A stretch of 64,000 bases of DNA from CAVORB01 sp963736235 (GTDB taxonomy: Bacteria; Pseudomonadota; Gammaproteobacteria; Chromatiales; Chromatiaceae). The stretch is taken from the NCBI GenBank assembly GCA_963736235.1, contig CAVTOR010000031.1, positions 186,001-250,000 of the forward strand, given 5' to 3'. Below the pieces are notes generated by a model, which saw only the letters and a list, made by a program, of their open reading frames with translations, had not been told where the DNA came from and did no database searches. The position numbers and the translations under genes were made by a program. Shown here in pieces: positions 56,365-64,000 of the stretch (its first letter is position 1; each line of letters begins with the position of its first letter).

Positions 56365-56946
56365 TCAGGCGAGGTCCTGCGCAAGACAGCCGCGCGTCGG
56401 TTCACCGACGCTCACGGTGTGCTGGTAGTTGGGGTGATCGATGCCCATCGACAGGCCCGCCCCGCCCTTCACCGCGTTGGCCATCTCCGGGGTCAGCTCG
56501 AAGCGCAGGAAGTGCACCGAGGAGGTCTTGGTTTCGTCCTCCCGCTCCAGATCCTCGTCGGCGATGGCGAACACGCGGTCGTACCCTTCCACTTGGACCC
56601 ATACCTTGTCCTCGATCCCGATCAGGCGCGAAAGGGCAACGCGGCGCTCCTCCACGTCGGGGTACTCCACCATGAAGGTCGCCTTCCAATTAGAGCCATC
56701 TGGAATCAGCGGGTTGTAGGCCGCCAATTCCTCGGCGATGGCGTCCTGCTCGAAGATGCGCTCGATGCGCAGCATTTCCTGGACCTGGTACTGCATGGTC
56801 AGCCGGTCCTCGAAGTACAGGGTCGCATTCGGGCCGACGTGAACGTTACGGTTCTTCTTGTGCGCCATCACACTGGCGCGGAACTCGCCACGCATCTTGG
56901 CGTACTGCTCGAGGCTGTAGAGGTCTTCGGGCGTCAGTTGGCTCAT
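56365..56946 (-). CDS. DUF3501 family protein
   Basis: The 193-residue protein matches the DUF3501 pattern: an N-terminal LTPEDLYSLEQYAKMRGEFR, GPNATLYFEDRLTMQYQVQE, FMVEYPDVEERRVALSRLIG and VHFLRFELTPEMANAVKGGA. The biochemical function is not known. The family is regularly found with a rubrerythrin and a GlpC-like Fe-S protein, as here, and the three are thought to act in peroxide or redox stress; that link is contextual only. Confidence 0.85.
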   Translation of the reverse strand: MSQLTPEDLYSLEQYAKMRGEFRASVMAHKKNRNVHVGPNATLYFEDRLTMQYQVQEMLRIERIFEQDAIAEELAAYNPLIPDGSNWKATFMVEYPDVEERRVALSRLIGIEDKVWVQVEGYDRVFAIADEDLEREDETKTSSVHFLRFELTPEMANAVKGGAGLSMGIDHPNYQHTVSVGEPTRGCLAQDLA

Positions 56947-57094
56947 GTCTTCTCTCCAAGCTGGATGTTGATTGGCGCGGGCAGACCGGGCGAGGCGCCC
57001 ACGGGGCAGCCCCGCGATGCGGGCGCCGCCGAGATTCCGCCAACGCCTTTGCGAGTGGGACGCGCTGTCGGCCGAGCGCCGGCAGCGCCTTGAC

Positions 57095-58430
57095 TCAGAG
57101 CCCGTAGGCCATCCGCAGCAAGGTCAACGGATGTTCGGGCTTGCTTCCGTCCGCCAGGCCGTGACCGATGTGCTGCCCCGCCATGGGGCAATCGCTGCCG
57201 TAATGATCGGCCTCGGCCTGTTTCACCCTGTTCACCACCGGGCGCACGATCTTCATCGAGTACTCGTAGAATTCCTTTTTCACCGCGTAGGTGCCGTCGT
57301 GGCCGGAGCAACGCTCGATGATCTCGACCTTGGTGTCCGGGATCAGGGAGAGCACCTCACGCGTCTTCTGGCCGATGTTCTGGACCCGCTGGTGGCAGGC
57401 GGCGTGGTAGGCGACGTTGCCGAGCGGCTGCTTGAAGTCGGTGTTCAGCTTGCCGTGCTTGTGGCGCAGCATCAGGTACTCGAACGGATCGTAGATGTGC
57501 GTCCTTGACCTTCTGCACGCCCGCGTCGTCCGGGAACATCAGCGGCAGTTCCTGCTTGAACATGAGCACGCAGGACGGGATCGGGGCGACGATATCCCAG
57601 CCCTCGTCCACCAGCCGCTCGAGGATCGGGATGTTGGCGTCCTTCGCCGCCGCGACCGCCTCCAGATCGCCCAGCTCCAGCTTCGGCATGCCGCAGCATT
57701 TCTCCTTGCTGGGGATGGTGATGGGGATGCCGTTGTGCTCGAACACCGCGACCAGGTCCATGCCGACGTCCGGCTCGTTGTAGTTGTTGTAGCAGGTGGT
57801 GAACAGGGCCACCTTGCCGGTGGTCGGACCCGCCGCGTCTCGCCTGCGATTGCCGACCGACTCGGCTCGCGAGCTGCTTGCGCAGGGTCTTGCTGTGATA
57901 CTCGGGCACGCGCGCCTCGGGGTGGACGCCCAGCACCGAGTCCAGCACCTTGCGGCCGAGCCTGGACTTGTTGGTGGCGTTGACGATCCCGGACACCACC
58001 GGGAATGCCGGCAAGCGACCCGACGACGTCCGTGCTCGAGAGGATCTTGTCGCGCGGCCTGGTCTTGCCCTGCTTGTACTTGATGGCCTTGGCCCGCAGC
58101 ATCAGGTGCGGGAAGTCCAGGTTCCACTCGTGCGGCGGCACGTACGGGACACTTGGTCATGAAGCACAGGTCGCACAGGTAGCACTGATCGACGACCTGC
58201 CAGTAGTCCTCCTTGGCGACCCCGTCCACCTCCATGGTGTCGGACTCGTCGACCAGGTCGAACAGGTTCGGGAAGGACTGGCACAGGCTCACACAGCGCC
58301 GGCATCCGTGGCAGATGTCGAACACCCGCTCCAGCTCCTTGAACAGGTCGTCCTCGTCGTAGAACTTGGGATCGTTCCAGTCGATCGCGTGCCGTGTGGG
58401 CGCCTCGAGGTTGCCTTCGCGAGCGGACAT
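57095..58430 (-). CDS. GlpC/HdrD-like Fe-S oxidoreductase, four apparent frameshifts
   Basis: Assembled across frames, the protein starts MSAREGNLEAPTRHAIDWND and has two 4Fe-4S ferredoxin motifs (DICHGCRRCVSLCQSFPNLF; QCYLCDLCFMTKCP) and two CCG-type domains (FTTCYNNYNEPDVGMDL, KEKCCGMPKLEL; AYHAACHQRVQNIG, ERCSGHDG). Frames change near 58145, 58000, 57860 and 57500, each fitting one extra base, and 1336 nt minus 4 is exactly 444 codons. This is the partner usually found between DUF3501 and rubrerythrin genes. With the frameshifts taken literally the gene would be dead; I consider sequence error likelier. Confidence 0.75.
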
Positions 58431-58516
58431 GGTCTGACTCCTTACGTCGATGACGAACAGCGTGATAACGCGAAACTGCGGCGGCCCGGCGGACCGACCG
58501 CCTGAACGCGGAAGTC

Positions 58517-58937
<421 letters not shown>

Positions 58938-59250
58938 AAGGAGAACCTCCGGTTGGTTTGCGTTGAGTCAATTCCGGCGCAACGGAATCCCGCCAGCGCC
59001 GAAGAGCTCAGAATATAAGCAGACGTCCAACGCTGCTAATGGGTAATACTGATTTGAGTCATAGACACTGACTATCGCTCAAAGGAAACGCTGCCCAATT
59101 CAGCGCTTCCCGCGGCACAGGGACGTGACGCCATTTGCAAGCGTGTAAGCGTCTGGAAACGAAGCCACCCGAGCACCAGCGGGACGAGAGACGCCAAGGT
59201 GTGACATGGGTGACGGCGAGCTTGGCCCGACGTCTCGGCGCTGGCCGCGG
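58938..59250. other. Intergenic region with dispersed repeat
   Basis: The rubrerythrin leader has AAGGAGAACCTCC near the start codon (a strong ribosome site AGGAGG on the coding strand) and an AT-rich stretch around 59010-59060 that may be its promoter. The right part carries a copy of the dispersed repeat. No gene is supported. Confidence 0.4.
59092..59170 (+). repeat. Dispersed intergenic repeat, 5'-module copy
   Basis: CAATTCAGCGCTTCCCGCGG then CACAGGGACGTGACGCC, CAAGCGTGTAAGCGTCTGGA and AACGAAGCCACCC. It matches the first half of the copy at 11450-11595 over about 75 bases with scattered changes. Confidence 0.6.
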
Positions 59251-60012
59251 CTAGAGCCGAAGCCAGGGACCAGGACGGTCCTGCGCGGCCAAGTGAAGAC
59301 GCGGCTCCAGGTCTCGGGACACCTGAAGAACACTCTCCGTGACGAGCTCGACACGGTTGTTCTTCTCACTGATGTGCGCCAGGACCAAGTGCCGCAGGGC
59401 GTGGTGAGGCAGTGCATCGAGCAGCCGCGCGGCCTGGGCGTTGCTCAGGTGGCCAAAGCAGCCGCCGACTCGCACCTGCAAGGATGGCGGATAGGGGCCC
59501 GCACGCAGCATGTCCTCGTCATGGTTGCACTCGAGGATCAATGCATCGCACTCCCGCAGCAGATCCCTGACATGGGGGGTGACGGAGCCTGCGTCCGTCA
59601 GCATTCCGAGCCGCCCCCCCACGCCCTCGAGAATAAACTGGCAGGGCTCGCGGGCGTCGTGGGGAACCGGAAAGGGGGTGATGACGAGATCGCCGATGCG
59701 GAATGGGGTCTCGTGGCCCGAGAACAGGCGCAGACCAGGGATCTCAGCGCCCCCGGCCTGGCGCCAGGTTCCCGGGGTGGTCCAGACGTCCAGGCCGTAG
59801 CGGCCAGCGAGTGCGGCGACGCCACGCACATGGTCCCCGTGCTCGTGTGTGACCAGGATGGCATCCAGCTCGGACGGCGCGACACCGACGGCGCCGAGTC
59901 GGCGCTCGACCTCGCGCGCCGCGAAGCCGCAGTCGACCAGCACCCGCGTTCCACCGCCCTCCACCAAGGTCGCGTTTCCCCGGCTGCCGCTTCCCAGCAC
60001 CGCGAACCGCAT
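59251..60012 (-). CDS. MBL-fold metallohydrolase (YycJ-like)
   Basis: The 253-residue protein begins FAVLGSGSRGNATLV and has the metallo-beta-lactamase motif THEHGDH with a following loop HDAREPCQF, TDAGSV and a terminal HLVLAHISEKNN, giving the usual two-metal site. The SGSRGN start and HISEKNN end are typical of YycJ-like proteins, thought to act on nucleic acids. It lies downstream of bamC on the same strand. Confidence 0.87.
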   Translation of the reverse strand: MRFAVLGSGSRGNATLVEGGGTRVLVDCGFAAREVERRLGAVGVAPSELDAILVTHEHGDHVRGVAALAGRYGLDVWTTPGTWRQAGGAEIPGLRLFSGHETPFRIGDLVITPFPVPHDAREPCQFILEGVGGRLGMLTDAGSVTPHVRDLLRECDALILECNHDEDMLRAGPYPPSLQVRVGGCFGHLSNAQAARLLDALPHHALRHLVLAHISEKNNRVELVTESVLQVSRDLEPRLHLAAQDRPGPWLRL

Positions 60013-60070
60013 CAGCGTCGACAGGCCGCACCGCCCACAGGCGATGGCGACAGCTGCGGCATGGCGCCGC

Positions 60071-61213
60071 TCAGCGGATCTGCTCGCTGAGCAGCGTCAG
60101 GATGCGATTGGCGGTCGCTGAGTCGTCGCGGCGCCCGACACGGTCGCGCACGACCACCCGCGTCTGGTTTCCGTCGCCGGTGAGCTTGACCTGATACTGG
60201 GTGACGGTGTCCACCTCGTTGCTGCGCCAGAAGGCGAGCTTGGAGGTCCAGCCCTCCTTCTCCTGGCCCTTGCTCGGATCGTCATAGCGCACGTAGTAGA
60301 CACCCTGCGAGCGGTCGCGGTCCTCGACGGCGAAGCCGACCCGGTCTAGCGCCACGCCGGTCAAGCGCCAGGCGTACCGGTACTCTTCGGAGATCACCAA
60401 GGTGGTCTCCCCTCCGGGTCCCGTCTCCAAACGCGACTTGGAAGCCTGCGGCTGCTGCTCGGCAAGCTGGCGGTCGGCCCGCTGCTCGGTGACGCCGAGG
60501 TACACCATCAAGCGGCGCAGCATCTCCGCCTCCTTGCCCGGATCGCTCGGGGCCGGCTCCCAGATGGACTGAGTGTCTTCGCCCACGGCGTTGCTGGCGA
60601 AGCGCTCCTCCATCGCGCGATGGGTCAGGTAGAGGTCAGTGGTACCGGACGTCAACCCGGGCTCGATGCGCACCCGGTACTGGTCTCGCGTAGAGGTCGC
60701 GTAGAGGCCATCCACGACCTTGCGCATGACGTTGGTCACGAAGTCCTTACGGATCTCGGCCCGGTTCTCGAGCCAGTCTGTCTTCATCACCCCGGCCCCC
60801 GGATCCTGCTCCGCCAGGAGAATGCCCTGCTGGCGCCAGAAGGACACCACGCGCGGCCACACTTGCTGGGGGGACCCCGTGATCTCGAGCCATCGGTTGT
60901 CGCCGTCGCGGCGCAGCTCGACATTCTTGACATCGGGCAACACGTCGCCACTCGCGGCAATCTCGCGTCGCTTGCCGCGTTCGCCCACGTATTCCGAGTA
61001 GGTCATGGAACCGCCGACGTCCGGCACGTCCATCGCATCATCGAAGTCGCCCCCGGTCAGATCCGGCGGAATCTCCAGGTTGTCCGCCGCCTCGCGCTGC
61101 TTCTTGTACTCCAGGGTCTGGTCCGGCAGATATTCGTCGAGACTCGGCACGCTGCTACAGGCGGAGATCAGCAGCGTCAGCGGAATGACAAGGAAGACGT
61201 AGGCTTTTTCCAT
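60071..61213 (-). CDS. bamC: Outer membrane assembly lipoprotein BamC
   Basis: The 380-residue lipoprotein (LTLLISACSSVPS) has an unstructured N-terminal segment that binds BamD (PSLDEYLPDQTLEYKKQREA; DNLEIPPDLTGG) followed by two helix-grip domains (WLEITGSPQQVWPRVVSFW; YRYAWRLTGVALDRVGFAVED, GVYYVRYDDP). The order dapA, bamC on the same strand is the classic gammaproteobacterial arrangement. The length is a little over the E. coli protein. Confidence 0.93.
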   Translation of the reverse strand: MEKAYVFLVIPLTLLISACSSVPSLDEYLPDQTLEYKKQREAADNLEIPPDLTGGDFDDAMDVPDVGGSMTYSEYVGERGKRREIAASGDVLPDVKNVELRRDGDNRWLEITGSPQQVWPRVVSFWRQQGILLAEQDPGAGVMKTDWLENRAEIRKDFVTNVMRKVVDGLYATSTRDQYRVRIEPGLTSGTTDLYLTHRAMEERFASNAVGEDTQSIWEPAPSDPGKEAEMLRRLMVYLGVTEQRADRQLAEQQPQASKSRLETGPGGETTLVISEEYRYAWRLTGVALDRVGFAVEDRDRSQGVYYVRYDDPSKGQEKEGWTSKLAFWRSNEVDTVTQYQVKLTGDGNQTRVVVRDRVGRRDDSATANRILTLLSEQIR

Positions 61214-61293
61214 GAATATCTACCGACCGTGATATCTGGGTTTGGGCCGCGACGACCGGCCAATGACGCGTAGCGGGACGAAACCGGCCGGCA

Positions 61294-62169
61294 TCAGGCG
61301 ACACCTGCCTGAGTCATGGCGGCCCGGACCCGCGGCTGGGCATCCTCTGTCAGCCAGGTCAGCGGCAGGCGAATACCCTTCGGGGACAAGCCCATCTCGG
61401 CGACCGCCCACTTGACCGGAATCGGGTTCGATTGGACGAAGAGGTCGTGATGGAGGGCATCCAGACGCTCATTGACGGCCAGCGCCCTTTCGCGCTCGTG
61501 CGCGAGCGCCGCCGCGCACATCTCCTGCATGAGCCGCGGGGCCACGTTGGCGGTCACGGAAATGACGCCGTGGCCACCGCCGAGGATGAACTCGCAGGCG
61601 GTCGCGTCGTCGCCGCTGAAGAGGTCGAATCCATCTCCGCAGGATTCCTTGAGTTGATTGAGCCGGCCGAGCTCACCCGTCGCGTCCTTGATGCCGACGA
61701 TGTTCGGTATGCGCGCCAGGCGTGCCGTCGTGGCGGGAAGCATATCGCAGGCCGTGCGCCCCGGGACGTTGTAGAGGATCTGCGGAATATCGACGGCCTC
61801 CGCCACCGCCTTGTGATGGAGATACAGCCCCTCCTGGGTGGGCTTGTTGTAGTACGGCGTGACCAGTAGCGCCGCGTCCGCCCCCGCCTGGCGGGCGCAT
61901 TGGGTGAGATTGATCGCCTCCGTCGTCGAGTTCGCCCCGGTGCCCGCGATCACCGGAATGCGCCCCGCCGCGAGCTCGACCACGCGCCGAATCACCGCGC
62001 AGTGCTCCGCGTGGTCGAGGGTGGCGGATTCCCCGGTAGTGCCGACGGCGACGATCGCGGAGGTCCCCTCCGCGACGTGGAAGTCCACCAATCGGCGCAG
62101 AGCATCGTCATCGACACGACCATCGTCGTGCATGGGGGTGATCAGGGCAACGATACTTCCGCGGAACAT
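61294..62169 (-). CDS. dapA: 4-hydroxy-tetrahydrodipicolinate synthase
   Basis: DapA condenses pyruvate and aspartate semialdehyde in lysine and diaminopimelate synthesis. The 291-residue product starts MFRGSIVALITPMHDDG and has the substrate motif VGTTGESATL, the catalytic Tyr in ILYNVPGRTACDML and the Schiff-base Lys in IVGIKDATGELGRL. ATG 62169 is the family start; an in-frame ATG 33 bases upstream lacks support. It precedes bamC by 80 bp. Confidence 0.96.
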   Translation of the reverse strand: MFRGSIVALITPMHDDGRVDDDALRRLVDFHVAEGTSAIVAVGTTGESATLDHAEHCAVIRRVVELAAGRIPVIAGTGANSTTEAINLTQCARQAGADAALLVTPYYNKPTQEGLYLHHKAVAEAVDIPQILYNVPGRTACDMLPATTARLARIPNIVGIKDATGELGRLNQLKESCGDGFDLFSGDDATACEFILGGGHGVISVTANVAPRLMQEMCAAALAHERERALAVNERLDALHHDLFVQSNPIPVKWAVAEMGLSPKGIRLPLTWLTEDAQPRVRAAMTQAGVA

Positions 62170-62338
62170 GGCGAGACTCCGGCAATGCGGAAAATTCCGC
62201 ATATTATCTTGCGCCGTTCAGGAAACACAACCCGCCGCCGGGCAAGTCGTCGGTCTCATCCGCCTTTTCGGGGGTGGCTGAGCCCATGCTACACTCACGG
62301 CATTGCAGCTCCCGATACGACCCCCTGTTCCTCGATTC

Positions 62339-62878
62339 ATGGCCACGCAGAAGACTTACCTCGTGATCTCAGCCCTGGGTGAGGATCACCCCGGCATCGT
62401 CAACCAGCTGTCCAAGGCAATCCTGGAGCATGGCTGCAACATCGAGGACAGCCGCATGACGGTGCTCGGCGGTGAGTTCGCGGCCATGCTACTAGTGGAG
62501 GGGAAATGGAACACCCTGGCCAAGGTGGAGAACGCCCTGCCCGAGCTTCAGCGTCAGCTGGGCATGACCATCATCTCAAAGCGCACCGGACAGCGCGCCG
62601 CGGGCAACAATCTGCTGCCCTACGCGGTGGACGTGGTCTCCATGGACCACCCCGGTATCGTCAACAAGCTGGCAGGCTTCTTCGCCGACCGCAACATCAA
62701 CATCGAAGACATGGCTACCAGCACCTACGCGGCAGCCCACACCGGCACGCCCATGTTCTCGGTACACATGACCGTCGGCATACCCGCTGACATCCACATC
62801 GCGGCCCTGCGCGAGGAGTTCATGGACTACTGCGACGGCCTGAATCTGGACGCCGTGCTCGAGCCCCTGAAGGGGTGA
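62339..62878 (+). CDS. gcvR: Glycine cleavage system transcriptional repressor
   Basis: The 179-residue protein has two ACT domains: YLVISALGEDHPGIVNQLSK with EHGCNIEDSRMTVLGGEF, and VDVVSMDHPGIVNKLAGFFA with RNINIEDMATSTYAA. This is the GcvR layout, a regulator that in E. coli binds GcvA and glycine. It is divergent from dapA and is followed by bcp, an order common in gammaproteobacteria. Confidence 0.9.
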   Translation: MATQKTYLVISALGEDHPGIVNQLSKAILEHGCNIEDSRMTVLGGEFAAMLLVEGKWNTLAKVENALPELQRQLGMTIISKRTGQRAAGNNLLPYAVDVVSMDHPGIVNKLAGFFADRNINIEDMATSTYAAAHTGTPMFSVHMTVGIPADIHIAALREEFMDYCDGLNLDAVLEPLKG

Positions 62879-62927
62879 GGGAGCACATGGCCGCCATCGG
62901 TTACGAGAGTGGAGACAATGAACGCCT

Positions 62928-63404
62928 ATGAGCCTGAAGATCGGCGAACCCATCCCTGACATCGAGGTCGCGCTCACGGGCGGACGCACCGCGCGCCTGT
63001 CGGATTTTCGCGGCAGGCATCTCGTCCTCTACTTCTATCCCAAGGCGAGCACCCCGGGCTGTACCCAGGAGGGGCAGGACTTTCGAGACGCCCACGATGC
63101 CTTCGCCGCGGCCTCAGCCACCATCCTCGGCGCCTCCCGGGACGGTATCAAGGCCCAGGAGAACTTCAAGGCCAAGCAGGCCTTCCCGTTCGACCTGGTA
63201 TCCGACGCGGATGAAGCCCTCTGCCGGATGTTCGACGTCATCAAGCTCAAGAAGATGTACGGGCGGGAGTCCCTGGGGGTGGAGCGCAGCACTTTCCTCA
63301 TCGACGCCGACGGCGTGCTTTGCCGCGAATGGCGCAAGGTAAAGGTCAAGGGCCACGTCGATGAGGTCCTGTCGGCGGTCAGGGAACTCCCCGGCAGCGC
63401 CTGA
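62928..63404 (+). CDS. bcp: Thiol peroxidase / peroxiredoxin Bcp (PrxQ)
   Basis: The 158-residue enzyme reduces peroxides. The peroxidatic Cys lies in FYPKASTPGCTQEGQDF; the PrxQ-type resolving Cys expected five residues later is absent, so it behaves as a 1-Cys form or uses another Cys (such as ALCRMF). Family motifs SRDGIKAQENFKAKQAFPF and GVERSTFLIDADG are clear. It lies 49 bp after gcvR. Confidence 0.93.
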   Translation: MSLKIGEPIPDIEVALTGGRTARLSDFRGRHLVLYFYPKASTPGCTQEGQDFRDAHDAFAAASATILGASRDGIKAQENFKAKQAFPFDLVSDADEALCRMFDVIKLKKMYGRESLGVERSTFLIDADGVLCREWRKVKVKGHVDEVLSAVRELPGSA

Positions 63405-63491
63405 GCGATCCTCCGGACCGCGATCGGGCGACATCACCAAAGCCCCTTTCCATTATCCTGCAGCGCACCGCCGCGCCGCCGTTTCTCCTGG

Positions 63492-64000
63492 ATGACGATG
63501 ATCAAACGCGACAACAACAAGCGCCGCCTTTTCGTGCTCGACACCAACGTGCTCATGCACGACCCTACCGCCATATTCCGTTTCCAGGAGCACGACATCT
63601 TTCTCCCCATGGTAGTGCTCGAGGAGCTCGATCGCGGCAAGAAGGGCATGTCCGAGGTGGCGCGCAACGTGCGCCAGGTGAGCCGATTTCTCGACCAGCT
63701 CATGACCGGTTCGGGCAAGGAGGAGATCGACGCCGGTCTCCCCATCCATCCGCTGCGTGAGAACCTCGGCGGGCACGTGCTCCCCGCCACGGGACGCCTG
63801 TTCTTCCAGACCTCGCCGCTCGACGTGCGTCTGCCCAGCACCCTGCCGGGCAACAACGTCGACAACACCATCCTCGGCACCGCCCAGGCCCTGCAGGAAA
63901 GCCATCCCGAACGCACGGTGATCGTCGTTTCGAAGGACATCAACCTGCGCATCAAGGCTGCGGTCCTCGGCATTCCCGCCGAAGACTACTCGAACGACCA
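63492..64000 (+). CDS. PhoH-family ATPase with N-terminal PIN domain, 3' end beyond the window
   Basis: The visible 169 residues are a PIN domain: FVLDTNVLMHDPTAIFRFQE with its first acidic residue, LPMVVLEELDRGKKGMSEVA, and VDNTILGTAQALQESHPE with VIVVSKDINLRIKAAVLGI. This N-terminus is typical of PhoH2-type proteins (PIN plus PhoH ATPase), RNA-helicase/nuclease-like enzymes; the PhoH part would lie outside the window. ATG 63492 and ATG 63498 are both possible starts. Confidence 0.85.
   Translation, partial: MTMIKRDNNKRRLFVLDTNVLMHDPTAIFRFQEHDIFLPMVVLEELDRGKKGMSEVARNVRQVSRFLDQLMTGSGKEEIDAGLPIHPLRENLGGHVLPATGRLFFQTSPLDVRLPSTLPGNNVDNTILGTAQALQESHPERTVIVVSKDINLRIKAAVLGIPAEDYSND

Overview
The window is high-G+C chromosomal DNA from a gammaproteobacterium, most probably a sulfur-oxidising member of the Chromatiales (purple sulfur bacteria and relatives). 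The evidence is two secreted Gly/Tyr-rich proteins that look like sulfur globule proteins, a TauE-type exporter, abundant c-type cytochromes and Fe-S proteins, and gammaproteobacterial housekeeping genes (glnS, gltX, tamAB, lpxL, cmoAB, bamC, gcvR, dapA). A NavAb-like sodium channel fits a saline or alkaline habitat. I saw no rRNA, tRNA, CRISPR array or intact insertion sequence.

Layout. 1-12.9 kb: an Obg-like GTPase (cut by the window edge), a DinB-like protein, glnS, a flippase-like membrane protein, lpxL, a lipoprotein, tamB and tamA, all on the minus strand, then the sodium channel and a small broken HMA metallochaperone. 13-18.3 kb: two sulfur-globule-type genes around a D-Ala-D-Ala carboxypeptidase gene (dacB), a secreted protein made of four Cys-containing repeats, and a TauE/SafE permease. 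18.4-31 kb: the most interesting block, described next. 31-35.4 kb: gltX, phhB, a decayed YfcC-type transporter, an ecotin gene and a truncated beta-barrel gene. 35.5-43.7 kb: Cu/Ag efflux (cusA, cusB) with small copper-associated and membrane proteins. 44-49.7 kb: a compact operon of ABC transporter, membrane protein, thioredoxin-like lipoprotein, UreH/TauE-type protein and two NosL-like proteins. 49.8-64 kb: ppk1, cmoAB, a cytochrome c peroxidase, a DUF3501/Fe-S oxidoreductase/rubrerythrin trio, an MBL hydrolase, bamC, dapA, gcvR, bcp and the start of a PhoH/PIN gene.

The block at 18.4-31 kb reads as one system. A minus-strand operon encodes a small secreted protein, a secreted Met/Gly hexapeptide-repeat protein, a pentahaem cytochrome c, a Tat-exported DmsA-like molybdoenzyme, a DmsB-like Fe-S subunit, a TorD-like chaperone and a multi-cluster ferredoxin. 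It is preceded by a near-consensus sigma-54 promoter (26150-26165). A second near-consensus sigma-54 promoter (27435-27450) precedes a secreted protein that shares a DG..LLYP sequence module with the Met-rich protein. Next to it are a histidine kinase with a c-type haem motif in its sensor region and an NtrC-type sigma-54 activator. My hypothesis is a redox-sensed periplasmic system in which the molybdoenzyme and cytochrome exchange electrons with, or maintain, the Met-rich protein or a sulfur compound.

Caution on sequence quality: at least twelve apparent frameshifts in seven genes are all of the single-extra-base type, and removing those bases restores full-length proteins. They look like base-insertion errors in the assembly rather than real gene decay, so the affected genes are annotated as intact with a warning.
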